From Candidatus Gastranaerophilales bacterium (lineage in GTDB: Bacteria > Cyanobacteriota > Vampirovibrionia > Gastranaerophilales > Gastranaerophilaceae), in the NCBI GenBank assembly GCA_017415185.1, contig JAFQHZ010000021.1, positions 1 to 57,543 of the forward strand: a DNA stretch of 57,543 bases, in the 5' to 3' direction. Each line of letters starts with the position of its first letter. The first letter of the stretch is position 1. Positions 26,321 to 35,082 of the stretch are shown here, in pieces. A model generated the notes under the pieces. That model searched no databases. It saw only the letters and a program-made list of their open reading frames with translations, and was not told the DNA's origin. A program made the position numbers and the translations under genes.

Positions 26321-26422
26321 TTACATTAAGCTAAACAATGCACCCAATCCAACCATCCAAGCAACGACAAATATAGTTAAAAATATAACAATAATCTTTC
26401 TATTTTTTCTAAAAAATTCCAT
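26321..26422 (-). CDS. 33-residue single-span membrane miniprotein
   Basis: A small gene not found by ordinary length cut-offs. It encodes [20 protein letters not shown] followed by [13 protein letters not shown]: a short basic N-terminus and one hydrophobic span to the end (33 residues), so a membrane protein with its N-terminus probably inside. Support: AGGTG 6-7 nt before the ATG, an AT-rich promoter-like region just upstream, and its TAA lies one base before the M23 ATG, an operon-like junction. It may help anchor or regulate the murein hydrolase, or simply couple translation. The function is unknown. Confidence 0.55.
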   Translation of the reverse strand: MEFFRKNRKIIVIFLTIFVVAWMVGLGALFSLM

Positions 26423-26497
26423 TTTTTACACCTGTACTCTCTATACTAATATAATAGCAAAAACAATACCCAAAGTGCAAATTAGTATAAAAAGTTG

Positions 26498-28303
26498 TTA
26501 ATTAGCTTTACAACCAACATCTTCAAAATCAATTTTTCCATCAAAATTGTTATCAAGACCATCAAAACAAGAATTTTTTGAATCCAACCCTTCGGCTCTT
26601 GGAATCGAAATTAGAAATTTTTTGTCTATCGAATTAAACAAAAACAAGAAATAATCAGAATAAAATTTTGCCATTTCGATATTGCGAAAAACAAGCATAT
26701 TTTCATCATTTTTATAAAAACCACTCTTGGTAAAATTGCAACTTCCAAAAATCAATATTTCATCATCAATCATAATGGTTTTTTCATGATTTTTTCCACC
26801 CCAATCTTCAACAATTGTAGGAATATTATTTTTTCTTAATTTGATAATTTTCTCTTTAAAACCGTTGGCGCTAGTTGCATCAACTAAAACCAAAACTTCA
26901 ACTCCTCGCTTTTTTGCAAAAATTAATTCGGAAATAAATTTTTCATGAGTCAAATAAAAAGAAGAAACGTATATTTTTCGTTTTGCTTTAAAAATCAACT
27001 CTTTTAAAACATTTTCAAAAACATCATCCTGAGGAGAAAAATAAACCTGAATATCGGATTTTGAGGAATCAGTTAAATTTTGGCTTTTTTCTTTTGAAAA
27101 TTTTGAATTAAACATTTGATTGAATTCAGCTTTATATATTTTTGCAATTTCAAAATCATTGATAAACGCCGCAATATTTGAATTATATCCGCCAGAACCA
27201 GAAGAAGAGATATTAACAGAACCAGACATAACAATTTTTTCATCAAAAATAAAAAATTTGTTATGCATTAAAGAAGTGCTTTTATCAACAACGGCATCAA
27301 ATTCGTTAATAAATTTTTCGTTCATTGAATAATTATTTTTATTATTTTCGCTAAAATCAGCTAGCGCACGAATTTTAATTCCTCTTTCTTTTGCATTTTT
27401 AAGCGCTTGAAAAATTTCTTCTTGCTCTCCAAAACCATAAAGTGCAACATCAATTGATTCTTTGGCGCTATTTATTTCCTTGATTAATCTTTTACAAAAT
27501 AGCGTTTCGCACTTTGAATTTGGCTTTTTATATTTCAGAGGATTAATCAAATACAAATCCACATTTCCAAAATTTTTATAAGGAGAATTGTTATAAACAC
27601 GTTTATTTTTTGGAATATTTATTTTGGAAAGAAGGGTATTCAACTTTGTTTCAAAACAAGTTTTGCATAAAATTTTGTCATTTAAATCTAAATCAAATTG
27701 AAAAACTATTTCAGACAAAGAAATATCTTTAGCATGCTCACAAGTAGCTTTATGCAAAATTTTTGAATTAAGATTTAAAACAAAATATTTAATTTTAGAT
27801 AATGCATTGGCGTTGTTTTTAACTTCATTCATATCAAAAGAAAAAAGCCCAATTTTATTTGAATCCGAAGGATATGCAAGCCCATTTTCTAAAAGGAAAT
27901 TTGAATAATTTTGTTTATCATAAATAAAATCTATTGCGCAAATTTCACCCTTGAAACAAGAATTAAGCCCAAAAACTAAAACATTTTTATTGGTTAAATT
28001 TTCTTTTGCCCAAGTTCTTGAAATTAAACCAACTTTTAAATATTCATCCAAAGACAAGTTTAATTTTTTTGAAATTTGAGAAATATAATTTGATTTAATA
28101 GGAGCAAAAGCGCTAATTCCTTTAATTTTGCATAATTCATTATCATCAATTTTGTTGTTTTTATTAAAATCAATATAAATTTTATCAGCCTCAATAACTT
28201 TTAAAATTTTATATTCAACAGGCATTTTTTGTTTCATTAAAAGCAAAATTGCAAGAAACAAAAAGAAAATAAGGATGGAAATTTTAAAAAATTTGTCCTT
28301 CAT
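26498..28303 (-). CDS. Exported PLD-family protein with extra SNase-like and zinc-binding-like segments
   Basis: 601 residues. One N-terminal membrane segment or uncleaved signal (about 6-23). Residues 30-150 resemble a staphylococcal-nuclease fold (VIEADKIYIDFN, CKIKGISAFAP) with a calcium-loop-like DFNKNNKIDDNE (45-56). Residues 172-218 (C188, C213, C216) look like the Ada-type zinc-binding segment that often accompanies SNase domains. Two phospholipase D motifs follow: H347-K349-D354 and H506-K508-D513, so the PLD active site should be complete. The C-terminus has a second DxNxDG-like loop (DGLDNNFDGKIDFED) flanked by Cys. It may cut nucleic acid or phospholipid outside the inner membrane. 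The start is leaderless-type. Confidence 0.72.
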   Translation of the reverse strand: MKDKFFKISILIFFLFLAILLLMKQKMPVEYKILKVIEADKIYIDFNKNNKIDDNELCKIKGISAFAPIKSNYISQISKKLNLSLDEYLKVGLISRTWAKENLTNKNVLVFGLNSCFKGEICAIDFIYDKQNYSNFLLENGLAYPSDSNKIGLFSFDMNEVKNNANALSKIKYFVLNLNSKILHKATCEHAKDISLSEIVFQFDLDLNDKILCKTCFETKLNTLLSKINIPKNKRVYNNSPYKNFGNVDLYLINPLKYKKPNSKCETLFCKRLIKEINSAKESIDVALYGFGEQEEIFQALKNAKERGIKIRALADFSENNKNNYSMNEKFINEFDAVVDKSTSLMHNKFFIFDEKIVMSGSVNISSSGSGGYNSNIAAFINDFEIAKIYKAEFNQMFNSKFSKEKSQNLTDSSKSDIQVYFSPQDDVFENVLKELIFKAKRKIYVSSFYLTHEKFISELIFAKKRGVEVLVLVDATSANGFKEKIIKLRKNNIPTIVEDWGGKNHEKTIMIDDEILIFGSCNFTKSGFYKNDENMLVFRNIEMAKFYSDYFLFLFNSIDKKFLISIPRAEGLDSKNSCFDGLDNNFDGKIDFEDVGCKAN

Positions 28304-28315
28304 ATTATAATTATC
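28304..28315 (-). promoter_or_regulatory. -10 region overlapping the PLD-family gene start
   Basis: On the minus strand GATAAT (28315-28310) and TATAAT (28309-28304) stand directly before the ATG at 28303. Using GATAAT, the ATG is 6 nt downstream. No ribosome site and no strong -35 are visible. Confidence 0.4.
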
Positions 28316-28434
28316 TTTGGAAATAATAAAAAATTAATTTTTGTTAATAAAAGTTTACCAAAACCACTTGTTTATTAATTTTGTTTAATATAATATGGAA
28401 TATGCTAGAACAACTAACAAAAAGGGTATAAAAA

Positions 28435-28788
28435 ATGAATCCGATTATTACTGAATTAGAAAAAGAATATACAGATCGTGAAATGCCTGAAATCAATCCT
28501 GGGGATACAGTTAAAGTATTCGTTAGAATTATCGAAGGAAATAAAGAAAGAACTCAAGCATTCGAAGGTACTGTTATTAAAAAACGTGGTAGCTTAATCA
28601 ACAAAACAATCACTGTTAGAAAAGTATTCCAAGGTATTGGCGTTGAAAGAGTATTTGCTATCTACTCTCCTCGTATTGAAAAAATTCAAGTATTAAGAAG
28701 AGGGGATGTAAGAAGAGCTAAACTTTACTACTTAAGAGAAAGATCTGGTAAAGCTACTCGTATTAGAGAAAAAATGGAAAAAAGATAA
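28435..28788 (+). CDS. rplS: Ribosomal protein L19
   Basis: 117 residues, normal length. [27 protein letters not shown], then [16 protein letters not shown] and the C-terminal [19 protein letters not shown] are standard L19, located at the subunit interface. The gene is less AT-rich and uses favoured codons like other ribosomal genes here. AAAAGGG lies upstream of the ATG. A good terminator follows 22 bases later, so it is likely monocistronic. Confidence 0.95.
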   Translation: MNPIITELEKEYTDREMPEINPGDTVKVFVRIIEGNKERTQAFEGTVIKKRGSLINKTITVRKVFQGIGVERVFAIYSPRIEKIQVLRRGDVRRAKLYYLRERSGKATRIREKMEKR

Positions 28789-28810
28789 TTTTTCTCGAAA
28801 AGAATTCACA

Positions 28811-28846
28811 AAAAGCCTTGGATTAACAACAATTCAAGGCTTTTTT
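28811..28846 (+). terminator. Terminator of rplS
   Basis: AAAAGCCTTG (28811-28820) pairs with CAAGGCTTTT (28835-28844); a T run ends at 28846. Confidence 0.85.
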
Positions 28847-28865
28847 AATAAAGATTGGAATTAAT

Positions 28866-29723
28866 ATGTCACACATTCATTGGTATCCTGGGCATATCGC
28901 AAAAGCTCAAAAGCAATTAAAAGAAAAACTAAACCTTGTTGATGTAATCATCGAAGTAATCGACGCTCGAATCCCATATTCAAGCTGGTACAAAACGACT
29001 GCCGAGCTTTGTGGCGCTAAACCAAGATTAATTTTAATGAATAAATCAGACGTATCAGACCCAGAATTAAACAAAATATGGGCAAATACGATTTCAAGAA
29101 AAGCAAATTGCGATATTTTAATTACAAATTTATCAAATAAAAATGATATAAATATAATTATTTCAAAAATTATCAAGCTTTCGCAAGACATGCTTCAAAA
29201 AAGAGCAGAAAAAGGTATGCTTCCTCGCCCAACAAGAACAATGGTTATCGGAATGCCAAATGTTGGAAAATCAAGCACGATAAATCGCCTTGTTAAAAAA
29301 GCAAAAACAAAAACAGGAGCAAAAGCGGGCGTAACTCGCCAACAACAATGGGTTAGAATTAACGACAAAATTGAATTATTAGATACTCCTGGGATTATTC
29401 CAACAGTACAAGACGACCAATTTCAAGCACTAAAGCTGGCATGTGTTAATTCAATTGGAGAAAACGCCTATGATAGCGAATATGTGGCTTGCGAATTGTT
29501 GAAAATTTTAAACAAAAAATATCGAGAAGTGATAGAAAAATATTACGGCTTCAATAATAATGAAGAAATCACAATCGAAACAATAGCGCTAAAAAAAGGA
29601 TGGATTTTAAAAGGTGCGCAACCAGACACAAAAAGAACATCTCAAATAATTCTTTCAACATTCAGAGAAGGAAAAATTGGCAAATTCAGCCTAGAAACTC
29701 CGCAAGAATATGAGCTTATTTAA
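28866..29723 (+). CDS. ylqF: Ribosome-assembly GTPase YlqF/RbgA
   Basis: 285 residues. Circularly permuted GTPase order: NKSD (G4, about 58-61) comes first, then GMPNVGKSS (G1) and DTPG (G3). MSHIHWYPGHIAKA at the N-terminus is the family signature. It acts late in 50S ribosome assembly in the cytoplasm. The C-terminal helical domain is present and of normal length. It overlaps rnhB by 14 bases, so the two are translationally coupled. Confidence 0.93.
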   Translation: MSHIHWYPGHIAKAQKQLKEKLNLVDVIIEVIDARIPYSSWYKTTAELCGAKPRLILMNKSDVSDPELNKIWANTISRKANCDILITNLSNKNDINIIISKIIKLSQDMLQKRAEKGMLPRPTRTMVIGMPNVGKSSTINRLVKKAKTKTGAKAGVTRQQQWVRINDKIELLDTPGIIPTVQDDQFQALKLACVNSIGENAYDSEYVACELLKILNKKYREVIEKYYGFNNNEEITIETIALKKGWILKGAQPDTKRTSQIILSTFREGKIGKFSLETPQEYELI

Positions 29724-30360
29724 TTTTGATTTAGAAGAAAAAAAAGCTTCAAACTCTAATTTTATAATCGGAACAGATGAAGCTGGTCGTGGTCCTGCCG
29801 CAGGGGGCGTTTGGGCAGCAGCAGTGTGTTTTAGGGAAAATATCGATGAAAAACTTTTTGAAACTTTAAATGATTCAAAAAAATTAACCCCTAAAAAAAG
29901 AGAGGTTCTTTATGAACCAATAAAAGAAAATTCATATTGGGCAATTAAAGCCGTTACCGTTGAAAAAATTGAAGAAATAAATATATTAAACGCTTCGCTA
30001 TTAGCAATGAAATATGCTGTTGAATCCGTCAAAGAGCAAATAAATTCAAGCAATATTTTGACTTTAGTTGACGGAAATAAATTAATCAAAAATTTTTCTT
30101 ATCCTCAAAAATTCATAATAAAAGGAGATGGAACTTCCGCTTCAATTGCCGCTGCAAGTATTTTAGCAAAAGTTTCAAGAGATAAATATATGGATAAAAT
30201 CCACGAAGAATTCCCACAGTATGATTGGATTAAAAACAAAGGATATTTAACCAAAACACATATTGAAGCAATTCAAAATTTTGGAACAACAAAGTATCAT
30301 CGCTTATCTTTTTTAAAAAATATAACAAAAAGCCCCTGTAAAACAGAGGCTCAAAATTAA
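29710..30360 (+). CDS. rnhB: Ribonuclease HII
   Basis: 216 residues. GTDEAGRGPAAGGVW contains the first catalytic Asp and Glu; DSKKLTPKKRE and GDGTSASIAAASILAKVSRD are the other RNase HII signatures. It removes ribonucleotides from DNA and RNA primers. It overlaps ylqF. The last ten codons also encode, on the other strand, the terminator of the flagellin gene. Confidence 0.94.
   Translation: MSLFNFDLEEKKASNSNFIIGTDEAGRGPAAGGVWAAAVCFRENIDEKLFETLNDSKKLTPKKREVLYEPIKENSYWAIKAVTVEKIEEINILNASLLAMKYAVESVKEQINSSNILTLVDGNKLIKNFSYPQKFIIKGDGTSASIAAASILAKVSRDKYMDKIHEEFPQYDWIKNKGYLTKTHIEAIQNFGTTKYHRLSFLKNITKSPCKTEAQN
30331..30351 (-). terminator. Flagellin terminator inside the 3' end of rnhB
   Basis: Read on the minus strand: AGCCTCTGT, loop TTT, ACAGGGGCT, then TTTT. 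All nine pairs form in RNA (one U-G). It lies 60-85 bases after the flagellin stop and inside the rnhB coding end. Confidence 0.65.
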
Positions 30361-30414
30361 ATTTATTTTGCGATTTTCCTTCATCGCTTCGCCGATTTAG
30401 CACCAGCTTTCGCA

Positions 30415-31311
30415 TTAAATCAAACTTAATGCAATTGAAGGAGCTTGGTTTGCTTGCGCCAATAATGATGTTGATACTTGTTGAAGAATTTGTTGTTGAG
30501 TAAAGTTTGAAGCTTCAGCAGCAATATCAGCGTCTGTGATGATAGATTTTGCACTTGATAAGTTTTCATATTGAGTTGATAACGTATTAAGAGCTGAATC
30601 CATACGGTTACCAGCAGAACCAATAACTGATTTTCTGTTAGTAATATCATTAATTGCTTCGTCTAATGCTTTAATAGCTTTATCGAATGCTGTGTCGCCA
30701 TCAACTTCAGTAGGCTCAGCTTTGCCATTTTGTCCATATTGAACACTGCCCATTTTGGTCAAATCAAAACCTTTTGCGCCAGTTAAGGCAGAAAATTCAA
30801 CTGATTTAAATAATGAAGCGTCAGCTTTAATGGTATTATCAACACCAGCGTCTGAACCAACTTGGAAAGTTGCACCATTTGTTCCTAAGTCACCACCAAA
30901 TAATTTTAATGAAGAATACTCAGCAGATTTACTAATACGGTCAATTTCAGCAATACGTTGTTCAACTTCGTCTTGCATTGCTTTAATTTCTTCATTAGAA
31001 TAAGTACCGTTTTTTGCTTGAAGAGTCAAGTCACGAATTCTTGAAACGTTGTCTTCGATAACATCTAAGTTACCTTCTGCAGTTGACAATAATGCGTTTG
31101 CGTTTTGAACGTTCTTTTGCGCAATTTTGTTACCATTTAATTGCACATCCATTTTTGCAGAAATTACTGTACCAGCAGCGTCGTCTTTTGCTGATAAGAT
31201 TTGCAAACCTGAAGACATTCTTTGCATTGAAGTAGACAATTGATTTGTTGAACCATTCAACAAAGATTGAATTTTCAATGAATCCACATTAGTGTTAATA
31301 ACTACTGCCAT
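30415..31311 (-). CDS. Flagellin
   Basis: 298 residues. Conserved D0/D1 ends: MAVVINTNVDSLKIQSLL and MSSGLQILSAKDDAAG at the N-terminus, and ITDADIAAEASNFTQQQILQQ at the C-terminus. The variable centre (about 150-215) is very short, so the filament subunit is compact. It is exported by the FliPQR-FlhBA apparatus encoded at 40-46 kb and polymerised at the filament tip. AGGAG precedes the ATG; a ~145-base gap upstream holds AT-rich sequence with a TATAAC box but no clear sigma-28 promoter. A single flagellin gene stands here without chaperone or cap genes. It terminates within rnhB. Confidence 0.94.
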   Translation of the reverse strand: MAVVINTNVDSLKIQSLLNGSTNQLSTSMQRMSSGLQILSAKDDAAGTVISAKMDVQLNGNKIAQKNVQNANALLSTAEGNLDVIEDNVSRIRDLTLQAKNGTYSNEEIKAMQDEVEQRIAEIDRISKSAEYSSLKLFGGDLGTNGATFQVGSDAGVDNTIKADASLFKSVEFSALTGAKGFDLTKMGSVQYGQNGKAEPTEVDGDTAFDKAIKALDEAINDITNRKSVIGSAGNRMDSALNTLSTQYENLSSAKSIITDADIAAEASNFTQQQILQQVSTSLLAQANQAPSIALSLI

Positions 31312-31457
31312 AAATGAGCTCCTTTCATAAAGCTAGTAATACATCCTTGTGTTATAAAATAGTCACAAGTTTTCTATTCACTAAATGAAAGAATCTCTAA
31401 CAAAATATTAATCAATTTTTAACTTATGTAAAAACTATTTTTTGGGTGTTATAAAAT

Positions 31458-32591
31458 TTATTTTTGTGGAAACTTTTTCAAAATCCATTCAATTTCATCA
31501 GCTTTTGATTCAAATTTCTCAGGATTTTCAAGCTTATCCTTTAAAAGAGAATTCAAAATTAAGCCAATTTGTTGACCTTGAATATAGCCCAATTTAATCA
31601 AATCATCCCCATTTGCAATTAATTTTATATCTTTAATTTCTAAAAATTTTAAAACATTTAAATCTTGGGTTTTATAAAAATAATATGCTAAATCAAGCTC
31701 GGACATTTTTGAAAAAGTTTTATATATATTTAAAAAATCGTCTGTTTTAATTGGCAAAACTTGCTCATCAAGCAAAATTTTTAGATATAATTCAGACATT
31801 ATCATCATATCCAGACAAAAATCATCAAAAATTTTTGAAATTAATTCAAAATTAACACTAATTTCTTTATTATTGATAATTTTATAATATTTTTTTTCAA
31901 CCAATTCTTTAAAGATTTCTTGCTGAAAAGAAGAATTCAAAACTTGCTTGATGATTTTTTTATTTCTATCAATGCTCATGTTTGAATAAGCGACATTCTG
32001 AAAATATTTTTCAATCAATTCTTTATCATAACAAGAAAAATCAAAACCAAAACGATATTTAAACCCAAGCCCCCTAATAATTCTAGTTGGGTCATCAATA
32101 TAGCTATTATTGTGCAAAACTCTTAATTTTTTTTCTTTAATATCATCCAAACCATGAACCAAATCAATCAGCTTATATGAAATTTTATCCTCAAAAAGCC
32201 CTAATTCACAATAAAGCGAATTAATTGCAAAATCTCGCCTTAAAACATCTTTTTCTAATTTAACGCCAATTTCTTCAACAACAGGCAAACAGCCGCTAAA
32301 AGGATAAGATTCAACCCTTGAAGAAGCAATATCAATTTCTATATCTTCATATTGCAATTTAACAGTGCAAAAATCTTCATGAAACGATTTTATTTTGATT
32401 TCTTTTGGCAAAGTTTTTGAAAATTCAATCGCATTTCCCAAAATAAGCAAATCAATATCAAGAGTTGGCATATTTAAAAGTTTATCTCGTACTATACCAC
32501 CCACAAAAAACACCCTAATTTGTTGGCTTAGGGCGTTTTTTAAAATGATTTTTATAAAGTTATTTGTTTTTTTATCAAATTGAAAATTCAC
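31458..32591 (-). CDS. tRNA nucleotidyltransferase / poly(A) polymerase family enzyme
   Basis: 377 residues, class II nucleotidyltransferase fold. FVGGIVRDKLL and DIDLLI (catalytic DxD) are followed by RRDFAINSL and DDPTRIIRG. These enzymes add CCA to tRNA 3' ends or add poly(A) to RNA; sequence alone does not decide which. The tRNA-Leu in this window already encodes CCA, so repair is the likely tRNA role. The C-terminal helical body is AT-rich and divergent. It lies 9 bases after accC at the end of the acc operon. Confidence 0.8.
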   Translation of the reverse strand: MNFQFDKKTNNFIKIILKNALSQQIRVFFVGGIVRDKLLNMPTLDIDLLILGNAIEFSKTLPKEIKIKSFHEDFCTVKLQYEDIEIDIASSRVESYPFSGCLPVVEEIGVKLEKDVLRRDFAINSLYCELGLFEDKISYKLIDLVHGLDDIKEKKLRVLHNNSYIDDPTRIIRGLGFKYRFGFDFSCYDKELIEKYFQNVAYSNMSIDRNKKIIKQVLNSSFQQEIFKELVEKKYYKIINNKEISVNFELISKIFDDFCLDMMIMSELYLKILLDEQVLPIKTDDFLNIYKTFSKMSELDLAYYFYKTQDLNVLKFLEIKDIKLIANGDDLIKLGYIQGQQIGLILNSLLKDKLENPEKFESKADEIEWILKKFPQK

Positions 32592-32600
32592 TTTTAAACC

Positions 32601-33968
32601 TTATTTTTTAGCTAACACCTCAGGATAATTTGTTTCAATAAAACTTGTGTTGAAATCTCCTGAAATAAAGTTGTAATTGTTAAGAATTTTCTTATGAAAT
32701 CCTGCGGTAGTTTTAACGCCAGTAATGATATAATCATTCAAAGCACGAAGCATTCTTCTTCTTGCTTCTTCTCTATCTTTTCCCCAGCAAATAACTTTTC
32801 CAACCAAAGAATCATAAAATGGTGGAATTTTGTAACCAGGATAAACATGTGAATCAACTCTTGTTCCAAAGCCGCCTGGAGCAATATATCCTTCAATTGC
32901 GCCCGGACAAGGCATGAAACATTTTTCATAATCTTCAGCATTAATTCGACATTCAATCGCATGTCCAACAAGTTTAACGTCGTTTTGAGTGTACGAAAGT
33001 TTTTCTCCTTGCGCAACACGAATTTGTTCTTTAACAATATCAATATTTGAAATCATTTCTGTAACACAATGTTCAACTTGAACACGAGTGTTCATTTCCA
33101 TAAAATAAAACTTTTTGTTATTCTTGTCTGATTCATCCAATAAGAATTCTAATGTACCTGTGCCTTCGTAATTAATTGCTTTTGCAGCATTTACAGCAGC
33201 TTCGCCCATTTTTCTTCTAATATCTTCAGAAATCGCAACAGAAGGAGCTTCTTCAAGAAGTTTTTGATTTCTTCTTTGAATAGAGCAATCTCTTTCGCCA
33301 AGATGGATAACATTTCCATAGCTATCGGCTAAAATTTGAACCTCAATATGACGAGGGTTTTCAACAAATTTTTCTACATAAACATCAGGGTTAGCAAAAG
33401 CATTTTGAGCTTCAGCACGACAAAGATTAAATGCGTCGTCTAATTCTTCATCAGCTCGAACGATTCTCATGCCTTTTCCGCCGCCGCCAGCAGTTGCTTT
33501 GATAATTATAGGATAGCCGACTTTTTTAACAAATTCACGAATTTCGTCAGTATTGTCAACAATTCCCATCCCAGGAGTAATTGGAACACCAGAAGCCTCC
33601 ATTGTTGAGCGAGCAGTCGCTTTATCGCCCATTTTTCTCATTGCAGCACTGCTTGGACCAATAAATTTAATATGATGTTCTTCGCATATATCAACAAAAT
33701 CAGCTCTTTCAGACAAAAAACCATATCCCGGATGAATAGCGTCAGCGCCAGAAGTCAGCGCAACAGAAATTAAAGCAGGAATATGCAAATAGCTTTTTGC
33801 ACTTTGTGCAGGTCCAATGCAATATGCTTCATCAGCTAAAGAAACATGCAAACTTTGAGCATCTGCTTGCGAATAAACAGCAACTGTTGCAATGCCTAAT
33901 TCTCTACAAGCCCTAATTACACGGATAGCAATTTCGCCTCTGTTGGCGATTAATACTTTTTTAAACAT
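32601..33968 (-). CDS. accC: Acetyl-CoA carboxylase, biotin carboxylase subunit
   Basis: 455 residues from ATG 33968, the start that gives the family N-terminus MFKKVLIANRGEIAIRVIRA; AGGT lies upstream. Motifs: GGGGKGMR (ATP-grasp glycine loop), HIEVQILAD, ERDCSIQRRNQK and the catalytic MEMNTRVQVEH. It carboxylates biotin on AccB, the first half-reaction of malonyl-CoA synthesis for fatty acids. The frame extends 13 codons further up (to 34007), but that part has no similarity. It follows accB in one operon. Confidence 0.95.
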   Translation of the reverse strand: MFKKVLIANRGEIAIRVIRACRELGIATVAVYSQADAQSLHVSLADEAYCIGPAQSAKSYLHIPALISVALTSGADAIHPGYGFLSERADFVDICEEHHIKFIGPSSAAMRKMGDKATARSTMEASGVPITPGMGIVDNTDEIREFVKKVGYPIIIKATAGGGGKGMRIVRADEELDDAFNLCRAEAQNAFANPDVYVEKFVENPRHIEVQILADSYGNVIHLGERDCSIQRRNQKLLEEAPSVAISEDIRRKMGEAAVNAAKAINYEGTGTLEFLLDESDKNNKKFYFMEMNTRVQVEHCVTEMISNIDIVKEQIRVAQGEKLSYTQNDVKLVGHAIECRINAEDYEKCFMPCPGAIEGYIAPGGFGTRVDSHVYPGYKIPPFYDSLVGKVICWGKDREEARRRMLRALNDYIITGVKTTAGFHKKILNNYNFISGDFNTSFIETNYPEVLAKK

Positions 33969-34023
33969 AACGATACCTATATTAATAAAGACAGATGCGC
34001 ATAACATCTGTCTTTATATGATT

Positions 34024-34497
34024 CTATTCTACGTACATAAGTACTTGACCGTATTCAACGCTTTGACCGTCTTCAACGCAAATTTCAGTAATTTTACCTG
34101 AAACTTCAGATTCGATTTCATTCATAAGTTTCATAGCTTCAACTATGCAAACAACTTGACCAACGCTAACAGTGTCGCCAACTTTAACAAATGGTTTAGC
34201 ACCCGGAGCTGGAGCAGCATAAAATGCACCAACCATTGGTGAAGTGATTGCGCTGCCTTTTGAAGCAGGAGCAGATGTTTTTTCTTCTTTTGCAGCAGGA
34301 GCAACGCTAGCAACAGGAGCGCTAACAGGCGCAGCCGCAGGAGCGATTGGTGCTACAACTGGAGCAGAAGTAGCAATAACATTTGCTTCTTTTCTAACTA
34401 CAATAGCTTGCTCGCCATCTTCAAGAGTAATTTCTGTAAGATTATTGTCTGCAACTATTTTGGCAATTTTTTCAATATATTCTATTTCGTATTTCAT
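34024..34497 (-). CDS. accB: Acetyl-CoA carboxylase, biotin carboxyl carrier protein
   Basis: 157 residues. A small N-terminal domain, a flexible Ala/Pro/Val linker (about 40-85), then the biotinyl domain. The biotin-accepting lysine is in EAMKLMNE, the usual EAMKxM motif. It shuttles carboxyl groups between AccC and AccDA. The efp-accB-accC order is typical of cyanobacteria and their relatives. Upstream is efp, 10 bases away. Confidence 0.94.
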   Translation of the reverse strand: MKYEIEYIEKIAKIVADNNLTEITLEDGEQAIVVRKEANVIATSAPVVAPIAPAAAPVSAPVASVAPAAKEEKTSAPASKGSAITSPMVGAFYAAPAPGAKPFVKVGDTVSVGQVVCIVEAMKLMNEIESEVSGKITEICVEDGQSVEYGQVLMYVE

Positions 34498-34507
34498 ACG
34501 CTTTTCC

Positions 34508-35065
34508 TTATGCTTTACCTAGATATTCATTTGTTCTAGTGTCAATTTTTAATAAATCACCGTTTTGAATATGGAAAGGAACGTTTACAACAGCGCCGCC
34601 TTCTAATGTTGCAGGTTTAGTACCGCCTTGAGCAGTGTTTCCTTTTTCAGCAGGTGGAGTATCAACAACTTCAAGTTCAACGAAGTTTGGAAGGTCAATA
34701 CCGATAATTTTAGCGTCATGTAATAAAATTTGAACATTCATGTTTTCTTTTAAATATTTAACGCCATCGCCAACTCTATCTGATGGAACTGGCATTTGTT
34801 CATAAGTTTCCAAATCCATCATAACAAGGTCATTGCCTTCTTTATATAAGTATTGCATTTCGCGTCTATCTAGCATAGCTTTTGCAACTTTTTCGCCAGC
34901 TCTGAAAGTTTTTTCAACAACTTGACCAGTTTCAACGTTTTTCAATTTTGTTCTAACAAACGCTGCGCCTTTGCCAGGTTTTACATGTAAAAATTCAACA
35001 ACTGACCAAAGACCGTTGTCAATGTCAAGTGTTAAGCCTGTTTTTAAGTCATTTACTGAAATCAT
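34508..35065 (-). CDS. efp: Translation elongation factor P
   Basis: 185 residues, normal length, three-domain [15 protein letters not shown] holds the loop tip lysine (K32) that contacts the ribosomal peptidyl-transferase centre; a PGKG loop belongs to the lysine class rather than the arginine-rhamnosylated class. It relieves stalling at polyproline stretches. It sits first of the recognisable acc operon genes, following a solenoid protein by 17 bases. Confidence 0.95.
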   Translation of the reverse strand: MISVNDLKTGLTLDIDNGLWSVVEFLHVKPGKGAAFVRTKLKNVETGQVVEKTFRAGEKVAKAMLDRREMQYLYKEGNDLVMMDLETYEQMPVPSDRVGDGVKYLKENMNVQILLHDAKIIGIDLPNFVELEVVDTPPAEKGNTAQGGTKPATLEGGAVVNVPFHIQNGDLLKIDTRTNEYLGKA

Positions 35066-35082
35066 AATAATTATCCTATTAT

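Noticed and set aside
31312-31457. Sigma-28 promoter for flagellin
   Set aside because: No convincing TAAA / GCCGATAA pair at the right spacing; only a general TATAAC box.
33969-34007. Thirteen extra codons at the start of accC
   Set aside because: Lack family similarity; ATG 33968 has AGGT upstream and gives the conserved N-terminus.
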